Below, one piece after another: positions 1 to 9,167 of a stretch of 64,000 bases of DNA (the stretch's first letter is position 1; the number at the start of each line of letters is the position of its first letter). A program made the translations under genes and the position numbers. Origin of the DNA: Bacteroidota bacterium (lineage in GTDB: Bacteria; Bacteroidota; Bacteroidia; AKYH767-A; 2013-40CM-41-45); the NCBI GenBank assembly GCA_016708785.1, contig JADJFC010000004.1:1-64000 (forward strand). Direction: 5' to 3'. The notes beneath the pieces were generated by a model that was not told where the DNA came from, ran no database searches, and saw nothing but the letters and a program-made list of their open reading frames with translations.

Positions 1-313
1 TATCTATAATCTAGCAGAATCGAATTTACAAATGAATGTCGACTTGTGTAATACAACTTCTGTTCATGATGCAATTAACGGTCGCGAGACTTTGAATTAT
101 TTCCTAATCCTGCAAATGATTATTTGAGTTTCAACTTTCATTCCTACCAACCAAGTTCATTTTATATTGTAAACATTTTGAGATAATGATGAGCAAAGAA
201 GTTGAGTATCAAGTGCTGAAAATGTGATGTAAGTCAACTTCCCAATGGATTATATGATCAATTTTTTTTATGGAGAAAATTATGCGAATAAAAAATTTAT
301 GATTGAACGGTGA
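1..313 (+). pseudogene. Remnant of a T9SS-secreted protein (C-terminal sorting tail)
   Basis: This is the 3' end of a gene that enters from outside the window. Read with frame changes, it gives a typical T9SS C-terminal domain: the motif LFPNPANDYLSFNF near 95-140, then INVSQLPNGLYMINF near 225-265, and a final FMIER before the TGA at 311-313. T9SS tails of this kind direct outer-membrane export and surface anchoring in Bacteroidota. The pieces lie in at least three frames, with stops between them, so no intact product can be made from this sequence. The upstream cargo domain is not in the window, so the function of the whole protein is unknown. Confidence 0.6.
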
Positions 314-392
314 TTTTTTTTACAAAAGCTAATAATGATTCAGAATTATAATCGTATTAATCGTTTTCGAAAATCGACCTGCGAAAATGATT

Positions 393-1077
393 TCAAATAA
401 AATATTCTCCGATCTTATCACGCCAGATCAAAACTATAACTCCAAACATTGCAATCATAACTCCTGATAAAGACTGCCATGTTATTTTTTCTTTTGTCAG
501 AATACGTGCACTTTTTCCATTATCATGCCTTTTTTTGCAAGTACCAACCCGGCACCTTGGCAAAAGGCAGACATTATACCGGCAATTACACCCAGTGAAA
601 TTTTAGATTGCTTGTTTGTTGGAATTTTATCCCTTTCTTTTTTACCTAGACTGATAAAGTTGACTCGAAATTGTGATGAAAATTCCAATTATTCTTATGA
701 ATGACAATGTTTCGCCCAATAAGATCCAGGCTAAACAAAGTGCAGCGGCAGGAGCGAAAGTTGTGAGTACACTTCCTAATCTGGCACCTAAAATTGAGTA
801 AGCTTCAAATGCAAAATAATCTCCGAAAGTAAGACCAACAATTTCCTGAAAGACCTAACCATAACCAGGCTTGTGCAAAATCTGATGTAAATATTTTCGA
901 AAAACCTGTTGCGTCGAGAATTGTACTGATCGTTCCAATAAAGATCAATGCAAGTAGCAGTCGAAAATGGTTCAATGAGTTTGAGCCAAGTCTTCTTGCG
1001 GCCTGCGTGAAAGGAAAGATGCAGAAAGCCCACGAAAGGGTAGTCAACAATCCGAAAAATATTCCTGAGTTCAACAT
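393..1077 (-). pseudogene. EamA/DMT-family transporter, broken and internally deleted
   Basis: The N-terminal half, from an ATG at 1077, reads as a membrane protein (MLNSGIFFGLLTTLSWAF, then an RLLLALIFIGTIST helix) and resembles EamA drug/metabolite transporters. The frame breaks near 840. The start of the second EamA repeat (SLGVIAGIMSAFCQGAG) is seen in another frame near 540-600. The last helix (SLSGVMIAMFGVIVLIW, then the end at 393) follows almost directly. Most of the second repeat, roughly 80-100 residues by comparison with the family, is missing between about 500 and 520. The gene is therefore frameshifted and also deleted. It lies just downstream of the broken yggS copy, on the same strand. 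Confidence 0.65.
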
Positions 1078-1087
1078 CTGAAGCCTA

Positions 1088-1733
1088 TTATATTCTTGAA
1101 CCAAAAATAGCCGAACCAATTCGGATCATGGTACTACCTTCATTCAATGCTATCATATAATCGCTCGTCATGCCCATTGAAAGTGTGTCAAGCCCAAGTT
1201 GCTTAAACTTATCATAGAATTTTTTTGGCGTACGAAATTCTGCCTGAATTAAGTTGTTGTCTTCAGTGTTGGATGCCATTCCCATAAAACCTTTAACGTT
1301 CACATTTGTCAATTGGTCTGTTAATGGTCCGGTGAGAAACTCTTCTGCTTCATTATAGTCTAATCCAAATTTTGTTTCTTCAGAAGCAATGTAAATCTGC
1401 AATAGACAGTTTGCTATTAAATTTTGTTTCTCTGCCTGCTTATTGATTTCTTGAAGAAGTTTGATACTGTCCACACCATGAATCAATTTTGTAACCGGAA
1501 GTATGCTTTTTACTTTATTGGATTGAAGATGTCCGATGAAATACTAATCTGCTTCTTGAATGATATTAGCTTTTCCAACAACTCCTGAACATAATTCTCT
1601 CCGAGATCTTTTGACCATTTTGCATCAAATCGCTTATGTCTTCAACAGGTTTCGTTTTACTCACAGCAACCAACTGCGCTTTGAATGGTTTCAATTCGGC
1701 GAGGATGCGGTGGTAGTTGTCGAGGTTGATCAT
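1088..1733 (-). pseudogene. YggS-family PLP-binding protein, broken
   Basis: YggS/PROSC proteins bind pyridoxal phosphate and help keep B6 levels in balance. From an ATG at 1733 the sequence reads MINLDNYHRILAELKPF and LVAVSKTKPVEDI, where the lysine of SKTKP is the PLP lysine of the family. It then shifts frame inside the expected NGxKDFGENYVQE motif near 1605, and again near 1535. In the frame that restores FIGHLQSNKVKSILP, the codon expected to be TGG (Trp before FIGH) is TAG. The remaining 132 codons to 1088 are open and end with the family signature (SMGMTSDYMIAL, STMIRIGSAIFG). Two frameshifts plus a stop make this a pseudogene unless the sequence is wrong. Confidence 0.75.
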
Positions 1734-1796
1734 TTTAAATTGGTAATTGGTAAGAGGTCTGTGGATTGCACCGAATCCGCAATTACTTAAATTTTT

Positions 1797-1838
1797 TTCC
1801 CGCAGATTTCGCAGATTACGCAGAAAAGCCGCAGAGAA
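1797..1838. repeat. Single arm of a CTGCG-rich interspersed repeat
   Basis: The stretch TTTTCCCGCAGATTTCGCAG and the following bases (ATTACGCAGAAAAGCCGCAGAG) repeat the unit CGCAGA with short spacers. The same pattern makes up each arm of the inverted repeat at 12999-13098. It lies directly past the stop of the glutathione peroxidase gene. Confidence 0.6.
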
Positions 1839-2402
1839 TTATTCATTATTAATTAAACTTCTCATCTTCGTTCCCATTGGGTTGACTCTCGAAGGAAAGA
1901 TGGCAATTAATTTCCCGTTTTCATCAATCAGAAATTTCCAGAAATTCCATAGCGGAACTTGTTCATTCCACCCATTAAGTTTTGAATTGCTAAGCCAGTA
2001 AAATAAATCAGTCGTTGTTGTTCGCTTAATATTTGTTTTGCGAAATACTTTAAATGTAACTCCGTAATTAACTGAACAGAAACTCTGAATATCTTCATTC
2101 GTTCCTTTTTCCTGTTTCCCGAAATCGTTGCATGGAAATGCTATCACATTTACCTTCTCTTTGAACTTATCATTCAGCTGTTGCATTTCGGAATATTGTC
2201 CTGTAAATCCACAAGCAGATGCTGTATTAACGATCAAAAGTTTTTTGCCTTTATACATTGAAAGATCAATCGTTGCACCTGTATCGTCTATAAATTTGTA
2301 TTCGTAAATTGAACCTGAAGCTTTTCCATCAGATTGTCTGACCGGGAAAATATAATTTCTTATCGTTCTGTAGATCCCTTTAGCCGTACCTTTTATTGAC
2401 AT
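1839..2402 (-). CDS. Glutathione peroxidase family protein (cysteine type)
   Basis: The 187-residue protein belongs to the glutathione peroxidase family, which reduces hydroperoxides; bacterial members usually take electrons from thioredoxin. The catalytic cysteine is C64 in NTASACGFTGQY, followed by FPCNDFGKQE (Q97) and the WNFWKFLID segment with the conserved Trp-Asn pair. It has Cys, not selenocysteine, at the active site. An ATG at 2402 gives the family's usual length plus a short basic N-terminus. The open frame continues upstream to 2498, but that part is made of CGTAAATCG-type repeat DNA, so I reject the longer start. No partner gene is evident next to it. Confidence 0.85.
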   Translation of the reverse strand: MSIKGTAKGIYRTIRNYIFPVRQSDGKASGSIYEYKFIDDTGATIDLSMYKGKKLLIVNTASACGFTGQYSEMQQLNDKFKEKVNVIAFPCNDFGKQEKGTNEDIQSFCSVNYGVTFKVFRKTNIKRTTTTDLFYWLSNSKLNGWNEQVPLWNFWKFLIDENGKLIAIFPSRVNPMGTKMRSLINNE

Positions 2403-2405
2403 CTT

Positions 2406-2525
2406 TTTTCTCGTAAGTAGTAATTCGTTAATCGTAAATCGAATTGCGATCGTTGTAAATGTATTGAGGAAATTAAATTGCATTCCTACGAAGCACAATT
2501 CGATTCACGATTCATGATTTACGAT
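2406..2525. repeat. AATTCGT/CGTAAATCG low-complexity repeat
   Basis: The interval between the peroxidase start and the DUF1015 stop has several copies of short words such as AATTCGTTAATCGTAAATCG and their reverse complements (ATTCACGATTCATGATTTACG). Similar words occur at about 7434-7455, 41361-41403 and 41541-41594. They sit between genes and look like an interspersed repeat or a decayed palindrome. Confidence 0.5.
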
Positions 2526-3766
2526 CTAAGAAAGTGCATGTATAACCAACCCAGAACGCAATTTCGGCTCAAACCATGTCACTTTCGGAGGCATGATCAA
2601 TCCGCCATCTGCAATGTCAATTAATTGTTTCATCGTAACCGGATAGAGAGCAAAAGCTGCTTTCATGCTACCATTGTTCACCCGCTTCTCCAATTCACCA
2701 AGTCCTCTCAAGCCACCAACAAATTCAATTCTTTTATCTGTACGAAGATCTTTGATATTCAAAATCGGTTCCAAAATTTGATTTGAAAGTATTGTTACAT
2801 CAAGCACACCGATTGGATCATTGTTATCGTATGTTCCATTCTTTGCTGTTAAACGATACCATTTTCCATCGAGATACATTCCAAATTCATGCAGATGCAT
2901 CGGACGGAACTCTTTGGTGCCTTTTTCTTCGACTTCTAAATTCGTTTTCAACTTTGTAATAAATTCTTCGACAGAATTTCCATTCAGATCTTTTACCACA
3001 CGATTGTAATCCATGATGGCAAGCTGATTATCAGGAAAATGAACAGCAAGGAAATAGTTATACTCTTCTTTACCTGTATGATTAGGATTTTTCTCTTTCA
3101 ATTTCTTTACCAACTAATGCTGCAGCAGTCCTGTGATGCCCGTCAGCGACATACGTTGATGGGAGGAAGCGAAGTGTTTGTAATATCTGCAATTTGTTTA
3201 TCGTCTTTTACGATCCAGAAAGTATGTCCGATTCTATCGTCAGTAACGAAATCATATTCCGGTGTCGCTTTCGCAACATCACTCACGATTGCATCTAATG
3301 CAGGCAAATTCGGATAAGCAAATAAAACCGGTTCGTAATTCAAATTACTATAACGCACATGATTCTTTCTGTCTTCTTCTTTGTCCGGTCTTGTAAGCTC
3401 GTGCTTTTTGATAACATTGTTGAAGTAGTCATCAATGGAAGCAGCTCCAACAATTCCATATTGACGGCGACCATTCATTGTTTGAGCGTAGATGTAATAA
3501 TATTCCTTGTCATCAACGAAAAATACGCCATCCTTTAGCATCTTGTTGAAATTTGAAATGCCTTTTTCATAGACATCAGGAGCGTAGTGATCATGCTCAT
3601 CCGGAAAATCGATCTCCGGTTTGATTACATGATAGAATGACAATGGATTTCCTTCGCATTCTTTTCGTGCTTCTTTCTCATCAAGTACGTCGTAAGGTTT
3701 ACTTGCTACTTTCAATACATTTTCTTTCGTCGGACGAATACCTTTGAAAGGTTTTAGAATTGCCAT
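2526..3766 (-). CDS. DUF1015 family protein, interrupted by one frameshift
   Basis: The first part, from the ATG at 3766, reads MAILKPFKGIRPTKENV and continues for 207 codons. A single-base change near 3165 then moves the frame, after which STYVADGHHRTAAALV (the family's most conserved motif, ADGHHR) runs on to the stop at 2526. Joined, the protein is about 412 residues, the normal length for DUF1015. The biochemical role is not established. In Bacteroidota this family often sits beside serine-biosynthesis genes, and here it follows a PLP aminotransferase by 17 bases, so the two are likely co-transcribed. The break could be a sequencing indel, since both halves are otherwise well preserved. 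Confidence 0.8.
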
Positions 3767-3783
3767 TTATTATTTTCTTTAGA

Positions 3784-4857
3784 TCAATTTAATTTTAATA
3801 TTCTTTCGATGGCTGAAGTAACTTCAATAACATCGTCAAGTGTAAGGTCGCCCATGTGACCAATTCGGAAAGTTTTATTTTTTAATTCATTGTAACCATT
3901 AGAAATGACCATATGCTCTTTTAATAATTCAGCATTGAGATCGGAAATTTTTATATTTCTCGTATTTTCTATTGTAGTTACAGTCATTGATTCGAAACCG
4001 GGCATAGGGAATACTTTGAAAAAGTGACTTGCCCAATTGATCACATATTCTGCCATTTCAATATGACGAATGAATCGATTTTCAATTCCTTCTTTCATGA
4101 TACGATCCAATTGGAAATCCATGGCAAACATATGTGAGAGTGAAGGAGTGCAAGAGTATTGGTGATCTTTCTTTTCGATGAATTCACATAACGTAAGGAA
4201 ATCGAGGTAATATCCTCTATGCCCGATACTACGGAAACGCTCTTCAGCTTTTTCTGAAACCGATGCCAGAGATAATCCAGTGGGAAGTGCAAGCGCTTTT
4301 TGTGAAGAAGAAATACATACATCAATTCCTAGTTTGTCTACTTCAATTCTAACACCGCCTAATGAACTTACCGTATCAACCAACCAAACAACATCAGGAT
4401 ATTTTCTGATCACTTCTGCAATCGATTCGATTGGATTCATGAGTCCGGTAGAAGTCTCATGTGTGATGGTAACGACATCGTACTTCCCGGTCTTTAAGGT
4501 ACTTATCGACCGTTTGAGGCATCGTCGGATGACCTTCGATCTCTTCATGCAGATCTGCTTCGATGCCATTCAATAATGCCAGTTCATGCCATCTTTTGCC
4601 AAATGCCCCAACAGAAAAAACGATCGCTCTTTTTTTTGTAGCCGAGCGAATTGCTCCTTCCATCAAACCTGTACCTGATGACGTACTAAGAACGATCTTG
4701 TTCGTCGTAAACATCAATTGCTTTAACTTATTGGAGATACTTCTTTGAAGGTCCGATGCTTGCACAGTGCGGTGACCAATCATTGGTGTACTCATTTTTG
4801 CAAGTACATCGGGGTGAACATAGGTTGGTCCGGTATAAATAATTTCAAATTCTCCAT
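3784..4857 (-). CDS. Alanine-glyoxylate/serine-pyruvate type aminotransferase, two frameshifts
   Basis: This is a class V PLP-dependent aminotransferase of the alanine-glyoxylate/serine-pyruvate/SerC-like group. Conserved pieces in order are GPTYVHPDVLAKM, STSSGTGLMEGAIRS, THETSTGLMNP, LVDTVSSLGG, and SSSQKALALPTGL, where the lysine is the PLP Schiff-base residue. From the ATG at 4857 the frame breaks near 4820 (before GPTYVHP) and near 4510 (DKYL to KTGKYDVV). The frame after the second break is open to 3784. Total length would be about 357 residues, as expected for the family. In Bacteroidota such a gene often sits beside serA and DUF1015; DUF1015 is present here, serA is not. Exact substrate is an inference. 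Confidence 0.75.
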
Positions 4858-4967
4858 GTGCTTGGTTTTGAAGGGCGTTAAATTAGTAAAAATTCATTGG
4901 ATAAATATGGCTGCGGCGGAAGCCCAATCAGACTATCCACCACGGCGGCAGCTTATAATCACAATTT

Positions 4968-5840
4968 TCACTTATTTTCTTTGGAGGAGACAGGAAGCTC
5001 TTTTGTTGGTGCCGTTTCTGATCGAGCATCAACGTCTTTATCCAAAACATAGCGGCCTTTTTTCAGATTGAAAGAGTCATAGGTACCATCAGGACCTGAT
5101 TGACTTGAAAGATCGATTTCTTGTTTTGACTTTGGTGCACTGATGTGATCTAGGATAATTTTTTTACCATTATTATCGAAACGAATTGACATGGTTGCTT
5201 GTGCAGCAAAAGAATAGAGCATTCGATTACGATATACGGAACCTGATTTGAATAATGGAAATCCAAATTTCAAAACGCCTTTGTCAATGTAACAAACTTC
5301 GATTACTTTTTTTGTGACTTGCTGATTGAAACCTTTCCATCCTAATAGAACATAGAAGAATTCCCCTTTATATTTCACTTTGTTCACTGCATAATAAACG
5401 GAACCTAACCAGCGATCGCCTCTCAGTTTTTCTGATTCCGGTTTAAGGATGACAGAAGTGGAGTCGGAGAGAGGGTAAACTAAAATACTATCATTCTTTT
5501 CATTTTTTATTTGAATGTAACCGGAGTAATAATATTTGTCTCCATTGTAATTTGGATAGGTCCAGGTGTACACTTTGAAAGAATTATCTTCAGACTTCAC
5601 AACAGAAATGTTTTTGAAGTCTGTGAACGTTTTGTCGAATGAACCTACAGCATTTAGTGAGTCTAAAAATCGGCGTTGGAATTCTGAATTGGCGATTGCA
5701 CGTATAGTGTCATTTTCTCCTCGTTGCATTTTTAAAATCAACACATGGAGAGAGTCATCACTTTGAGCAAGTGATGTTTTCGTACCAAATAGATTTATGA
5801 TAACGAATAAAAGATATACTGGTAATCTGGGTAAATTCAT
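4968..5840 (-). CDS. Secreted protein of unknown function
   Basis: I do not recognise this 290-residue protein. It begins with a clear signal peptide (MNLPRLPVYLLFVIINLFG, with likely cleavage after SLAQ) and continues as a soluble, Lys/Asp/Tyr-rich chain, including a YYYSGYIQIKN segment and a VYYAVNKVKYKGEFFYVLLGW segment that look like beta strands. The C-terminus is charged (SETAPTKELPVSSKENK). I chose the ATG at 5840 because the longer frame to 5909 starts inside the terminator hairpin of the ferredoxin gene and would put 23 residues before the signal peptide. It sits downstream of the ferredoxin gene on the same strand and is probably periplasmic or outer-membrane bound. Confidence 0.65.
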   Translation of the reverse strand: MNLPRLPVYLLFVIINLFGTKTSLAQSDDSLHVLILKMQRGENDTIRAIANSEFQRRFLDSLNAVGSFDKTFTDFKNISVVKSEDNSFKVYTWTYPNYNGDKYYYSGYIQIKNEKNDSILVYPLSDSTSVILKPESEKLRGDRWLGSVYYAVNKVKYKGEFFYVLLGWKGFNQQVTKKVIEVCYIDKGVLKFGFPLFKSGSVYRNRMLYSFAAQATMSIRFDNNGKKIILDHISAPKSKQEIDLSSQSGPDGTYDSFNLKKGRYVLDKDVDARSETAPTKELPVSSKENK

Positions 5841-5845
5841 TTTAT

Positions 5846-5886
5846 AAAAAGAAAGGCCGCAAAGCATGAACGTTTGGCGGCCTTTA
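5846..5886 (-). terminator. Terminator after the ferredoxin gene
   Basis: On the minus strand the stem AAAGGCCGC / GCGGCCTTT encloses a 16-17 nt loop and is followed by TTCTTTTTAT. It lies 20 bases past the ferredoxin stop, so it should separate that gene from the secreted unknown downstream. Confidence 0.7.
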
Positions 5887-5905
5887 TTATTATTTAGTTG
5901 ATCAT

Positions 5906-6253
5906 TCAACCGTGCATCGCTTCTTTCTTTCCAAGAAGTACTTCTTTTGATTCACGGAAATTCGGATCGTCAACGCAGCAGTCTACAGGACAAACTGAAG
6001 CACACTGTGGTTCGTCATGAAAGCCTACGCATTCTGTACATTTATCGGTTACGATATAATAAGCATCCATTGAAACTGGAGCTTGGGGAGCGCTACCATC
6101 CACTTCGGTACCATCCAGACGTTTGAACATTCCTTTTATGGATGTTCCGTCTGAAAAACGCCATTCGGCACCACCTTCGTAAATTGCATTATTCGGACAT
6201 TCCGGTTCACATGCACCACAGTTGATGCATTCTTCGGTAATCATGATTGCCAT
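5906..6253 (-). CDS. 2x[4Fe-4S] ferredoxin
   Basis: The 115-residue protein carries two four-cysteine cluster motifs. The first is C9-x2-C12-x2-C15-x3-C19-P (ECINCGACEPECP). The second is CTECVGFHDEPQCASVCPV, with an eight-residue insert between the second and third cysteines, as in the dicluster ferredoxins common in Bacteroidota. It would carry low-potential electrons in the cytoplasm; the partner enzyme is not shown by the sequence. It is transcribed divergently from an acyl-CoA reductase gene 115 bases away. It ends with its own terminator. A promoter can be read at 6288-6318, giving a leader of about 28 nt. Confidence 0.9.
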   Translation of the reverse strand: MAIMITEECINCGACEPECPNNAIYEGGAEWRFSDGTSIKGMFKRLDGTEVDGSAPQAPVSMDAYYIVTDKCTECVGFHDEPQCASVCPVDCCVDDPNFRESKEVLLGKKEAMHG

Positions 6254-6287
6254 ATCTCTTTTACTTTTGAGGGTTATTGATTTTTGA

Positions 6288-6318
6288 CAAAATTAAATAG
6301 AAAAAGTTCATATCAAAA
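6288..6318 (-). promoter_or_regulatory. Bacteroidota-type promoter for the ferredoxin gene
   Basis: On the minus strand a TTTTG box (6314-6318) is followed after 18 nt by TAATTTTG (6288-6295), matching the TTTG / TAnnTTTG consensus of the Bacteroidota housekeeping sigma factor. The expected start lies about 30 nt before the ferredoxin ATG. It overlaps the upstream region of the divergent acyl-CoA reductase gene. Confidence 0.55.
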
Positions 6319-6351
6319 CAACATCCTATCTTCTTTTCAAAATCTGTGTAT

Positions 6352-6359
6352 TATCTTTG
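6352..6359 (+). promoter_or_regulatory. -7 box (TATCTTTG) just before the acyl-CoA reductase start
   Basis: TATCTTTG matches TAnnTTTG and lies only 8 bases before the ATG at 6368. With the usual 6-7 nt from box to start site, the transcript would begin at or next to the ATG, making it nearly leaderless. The upstream -33 box is not clear. Confidence 0.45.
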
Positions 6360-6367
6360 TCGGAATC

Positions 6368-7423
6368 ATGGATATTAAGAATGCTTCTAAACAACTTGGA
6401 CTTAAATTAAAGTCGAAAGTTGATGAATATAATGCTGACCCGGCTGCTTTTACAGACCTCAAAGAGGTGATGATCAGGGCTTTTCAGTCAAATGGATGGT
6501 TTACTGAAAAGAGTATTATCAACTCAATGACACAATGGGCCAATGCTTTGCAAGAAAAGAATGTCGACCAATGGCTTTCGGCGTATAATTTGAATCTACT
6601 GCTAAGTACTCCGAAACGTATTGGGGTTATCAATGCAGGAAATATTCCTTTTGTCGGACTTCATGACCTACTTTCAGTTTTGAACAGCGGACATCTCTAT
6701 TTTGGAAAGAATTCATCTGACGATAAATACTTGTTGCCATGGATAGCTAATCTGTTAATTGAAATTGAACCTGAATTGAAATCAAGAATCAATTTCATTG
6801 AAAAGTTGAATGAAATTGATGCAGTTATTGCTACAGGCAGCGATAATTCTTCGAGATATTTCGATTACTACTTTGGTAAGTATCCTCACATCATCAGAAA
6901 AAATAGAAATGGTGTAGCAATACTAACAGGAAAGGAAACGGCTGAACAGTTATCGAATTTGGGTAAGGACATCTTTCAATACTTCGGATTGGGTTGTAGA
7001 AATGTTTCTAAGATGTACGCTCCAAAGGACTATAATTTCAACCTCTTCTTCGAATCCATTTACAATGAAAATGAATTAATGAATCATACGAAGTACATGA
7101 ATAACTTCGATTACAATAATTCTGTATTGCTATTGAAACTTGTTCCATTTTTACAAAATGGTTTTCTTATCATCAGAGAAGAAGAGGTGATTCCTTCTCC
7201 AATCTCAATTGTACATTATGAGTTTTATGATGACATCAATTCACTTCGACAAAAATTAGCTCAACAAAAGGATCAATTGCAGTGCATCGTTATGGACGAA
7301 AAAGTCATTTCATTTTCCGACGAATTGAAAAATATTGTTGTCGATTTTGGTCAAACACAATCGCCGTCATTGTGGGACTATGCAGATGGAGTGGATACGA
7401 TGTCTTTTTTGTCAGGATTGTGA
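6368..7423 (+). CDS. Acyl-CoA reductase (LuxC/aldehyde dehydrogenase-like)
   Basis: The 351-residue protein resembles the acyl-CoA reductases of Bacteroidota, a LuxC-like branch of the aldehyde dehydrogenase superfamily that reduces acyl-CoA to aldehyde with NAD(P)H. Supporting segments are GVINAGNIPFVGLHDLLSVL, IDAVIATGSDNSSRYFDYYF, and FQYFGLGCRNVSKMYAP; the cysteine of LGCRNVSK is at the position of the family's catalytic cysteine. I chose the ATG at 6368 because the frame upstream would start before the -7 box at 6352. It is divergent from the ferredoxin gene, which in relatives lies in the same neighbourhood. The physiological substrate cannot be read from the sequence. Confidence 0.8.
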   Translation: MDIKNASKQLGLKLKSKVDEYNADPAAFTDLKEVMIRAFQSNGWFTEKSIINSMTQWANALQEKNVDQWLSAYNLNLLLSTPKRIGVINAGNIPFVGLHDLLSVLNSGHLYFGKNSSDDKYLLPWIANLLIEIEPELKSRINFIEKLNEIDAVIATGSDNSSRYFDYYFGKYPHIIRKNRNGVAILTGKETAEQLSNLGKDIFQYFGLGCRNVSKMYAPKDYNFNLFFESIYNENELMNHTKYMNNFDYNNSVLLLKLVPFLQNGFLIIREEEVIPSPISIVHYEFYDDINSLRQKLAQQKDQLQCIVMDEKVISFSDELKNIVVDFGQTQSPSLWDYADGVDTMSFLSGL

Positions 7424-7455
7424 GTTTGGATTTCGTGATTTGTGATTCATAATTC

Positions 7456-7806
7456 TAAGGTAGGATGTTGAATAGTAGGTTTATTTGACAGAAGAAATTT
7501 GAGCTTCGTAATTCGAAAACACACAAAACAAAATTACATCCTTAATTACCTAAAAGATTCCTCCTGAATGACAGATGAAACATTTTAGGAGTGTCGCAAA
7601 AAAAAGAAAGTGATTCCGAAGGGGAATCACTAAGGTAGGATGTTGAATAGTAGGTTTATTTGACATAAGAAATTTGAGCTTCGTAATTCGAAAACACACA
7701 AAACAAAATTACATCCTTAATTACCTAAAAGGTTCCTCCTGAATGACAGATGAAACATTTTAGGAATGTCGCAAAAAAAAAGAAAGTGATTCCGAAGGGG
7801 AATCAC
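7456..7806. repeat. Tandem direct repeat, two copies of about 175 bp
   Basis: Copy 1 is 7456-7630 and copy 2 is 7631-7806. Both begin TAAGGTAGGATGTTGAATAG and end at GAAGGGGAATCAC, with only a few differences (GAAG/TAAG, AGATTC/AGGTTC, GGAGTG/GGAATG, and one extra A). Each unit ends in the stem of the terminator at 7768-7824; only the second copy has the T-rich closing half. I found no gene in 7424-7857. Confidence 0.85.
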
Positions 7807-7824
7807 TTTCTTTTTTTTTGCGAC
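7768..7824. terminator. Strong bidirectional terminator
   Basis: A near-perfect palindrome runs from GTCGC at 7768 to GCGAC at 7824. The core stem GAAAGTGATTCC / GGAATCACTTTC is flanked by A9 on the left and T9 on the right. It lies between the convergent acyl-CoA reductase and lepB genes and could end transcription from both sides. Confidence 0.85.
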
Positions 7825-7857
7825 AATTAATTGCCGTTATACAATCACATTGATTAA

Positions 7858-9018
7858 TTAAAGTCCAATACTCGGTATCGTATGAAATAATCTCTTCCAA
7901 CGAATCTTTCCTAAAAACTCACCATTCGTATCCCAACTCATCCAGATGAAAACAGCTTTACCGACAACGTGATCTTCGGGAACAAAGCCCCAGAAGCGGG
8001 AATCGGCTGAATTATGTCTGTTATCACCCATCATGAAATAGTAGTTCATTTTGAAAGTGTAATTTGTTGCTACTTGACCGTTGATGATGATCTGTCCGTT
8101 GCGCTCTTCTAATTTATTTCCTTCGTATTCACCGATCACTTTTCTATAGAGTGCAATGTTTGAAGTATCAATATTAATTGTCGCTCCTTTTTTCGGAACA
8201 TATACAGGACCAAAATTGTCTACGTTCCAATTGTAACGTGTATCGAAAGGGAAAATGAAATCCTGATAGATTCCTTTTGGTACCGTATTCGGCTCGATTC
8301 TTTTTACGTTGCCGAATGTTTTCATTTCTTCAGCTTCTTTTGCCGTCAAATGAAAATTAAATTCAGTAGGAGAAAGTTGTTCCTCTCTCAATTGAAGGCG
8401 TTGAATCGCCTGGAAAGAGAATCCTGAACCATCTGTAAGTACATGGTATGACGATTGCGAAAATTCCGGGTTGTGATAAATTTTATTGTCAATGTAAACC
8501 TGGCGTTCTCTCACTTCAAGTGTATCACCTGCAATTCCAATGCAACGTTTGATGTAGTTTTCTTTTTTGTCGACAGGGCGACCTTCATTTTCTGCCGGCC
8601 AATTGAAGACAACACAATCACCACGTTTTACAGAACCAAATCCGGGTAAACGGTGGTATCCGATTTTTATCCATTCTAAATATGATTTACCACCAACTAT
8701 CGGTAAGGTATGATGTGCAAATGGAAATGACAAAGGTGTCATCGGAACTCGCGCACCGTAGCTGACTTTTGATACAAATAGAAAGTCACCAACCATCAAT
8801 GATTTTTCCATAGATGGAGTAGGGATGGTATATGCTTCAATGAAAAAAGTACGGATGATCGTTGCAGCGATAACTGCAAAGATGATTGCATCGATCCATT
8901 CACGTGTAGGTGATTTTCTTTGTCCGGGTCTTGATTTAAGTAAGAACCAAACTCCTACTGTGAAAATTCCGAATATGATATCTTTTATAAGATCCCAGTT
9001 GATTTTGAATCTGTTCAT
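7858..9018 (-). CDS. lepB: Signal peptidase I
   Basis: Signal peptidase I removes signal peptides from exported proteins at the outer face of the inner membrane. The 386-residue protein has membrane segments near residues 12-28 and 42-60. Then comes the catalytic serine S69 in TIPTPSMEKSL, the general-base lysine K157 in NYIKRCIGIAGD, and the C-terminal box MGDNRHNSADSRFWGFV. It is longer than the E. coli enzyme because of an insert of about 120 residues between the Lys box and the MGDNRHNS box, typical for Bacteroidota. It is the last gene of the parA-parB-DUF5683-dapB-lepB series and ends at the strong terminator at 7768-7824. Confidence 0.93.
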   Translation of the reverse strand: MNRFKINWDLIKDIIFGIFTVGVWFLLKSRPGQRKSPTREWIDAIIFAVIAATIIRTFFIEAYTIPTPSMEKSLMVGDFLFVSKVSYGARVPMTPLSFPFAHHTLPIVGGKSYLEWIKIGYHRLPGFGSVKRGDCVVFNWPAENEGRPVDKKENYIKRCIGIAGDTLEVRERQVYIDNKIYHNPEFSQSSYHVLTDGSGFSFQAIQRLQLREEQLSPTEFNFHLTAKEAEEMKTFGNVKRIEPNTVPKGIYQDFIFPFDTRYNWNVDNFGPVYVPKKGATINIDTSNIALYRKVIGEYEGNKLEERNGQIIINGQVATNYTFKMNYYFMMGDNRHNSADSRFWGFVPEDHVVGKAVFIWMSWDTNGEFLGKIRWKRLFHTIPSIGL

Positions 9019-9167
9019 TTTTGTGCTTTGGTGGTTATTTTCGTGGAAAACTAAAACAATAGTATGAATTTAGTTTGATTTTTTGTTCGCTTATAGTGGT
9101 GATATCCCAAAATACGTTTTAATCGTCTTTTTATTTGTTAATGGTGCGTTAAACTTGTCGACGTAGA

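Noticed and set aside
2213..2218. Selenocysteine in the glutathione peroxidase
   Set aside because: The active-site codon is a Cys codon.
7456..7806. CRISPR-like array
   Set aside because: Only two long copies with no spacers between them; a tandem duplication.
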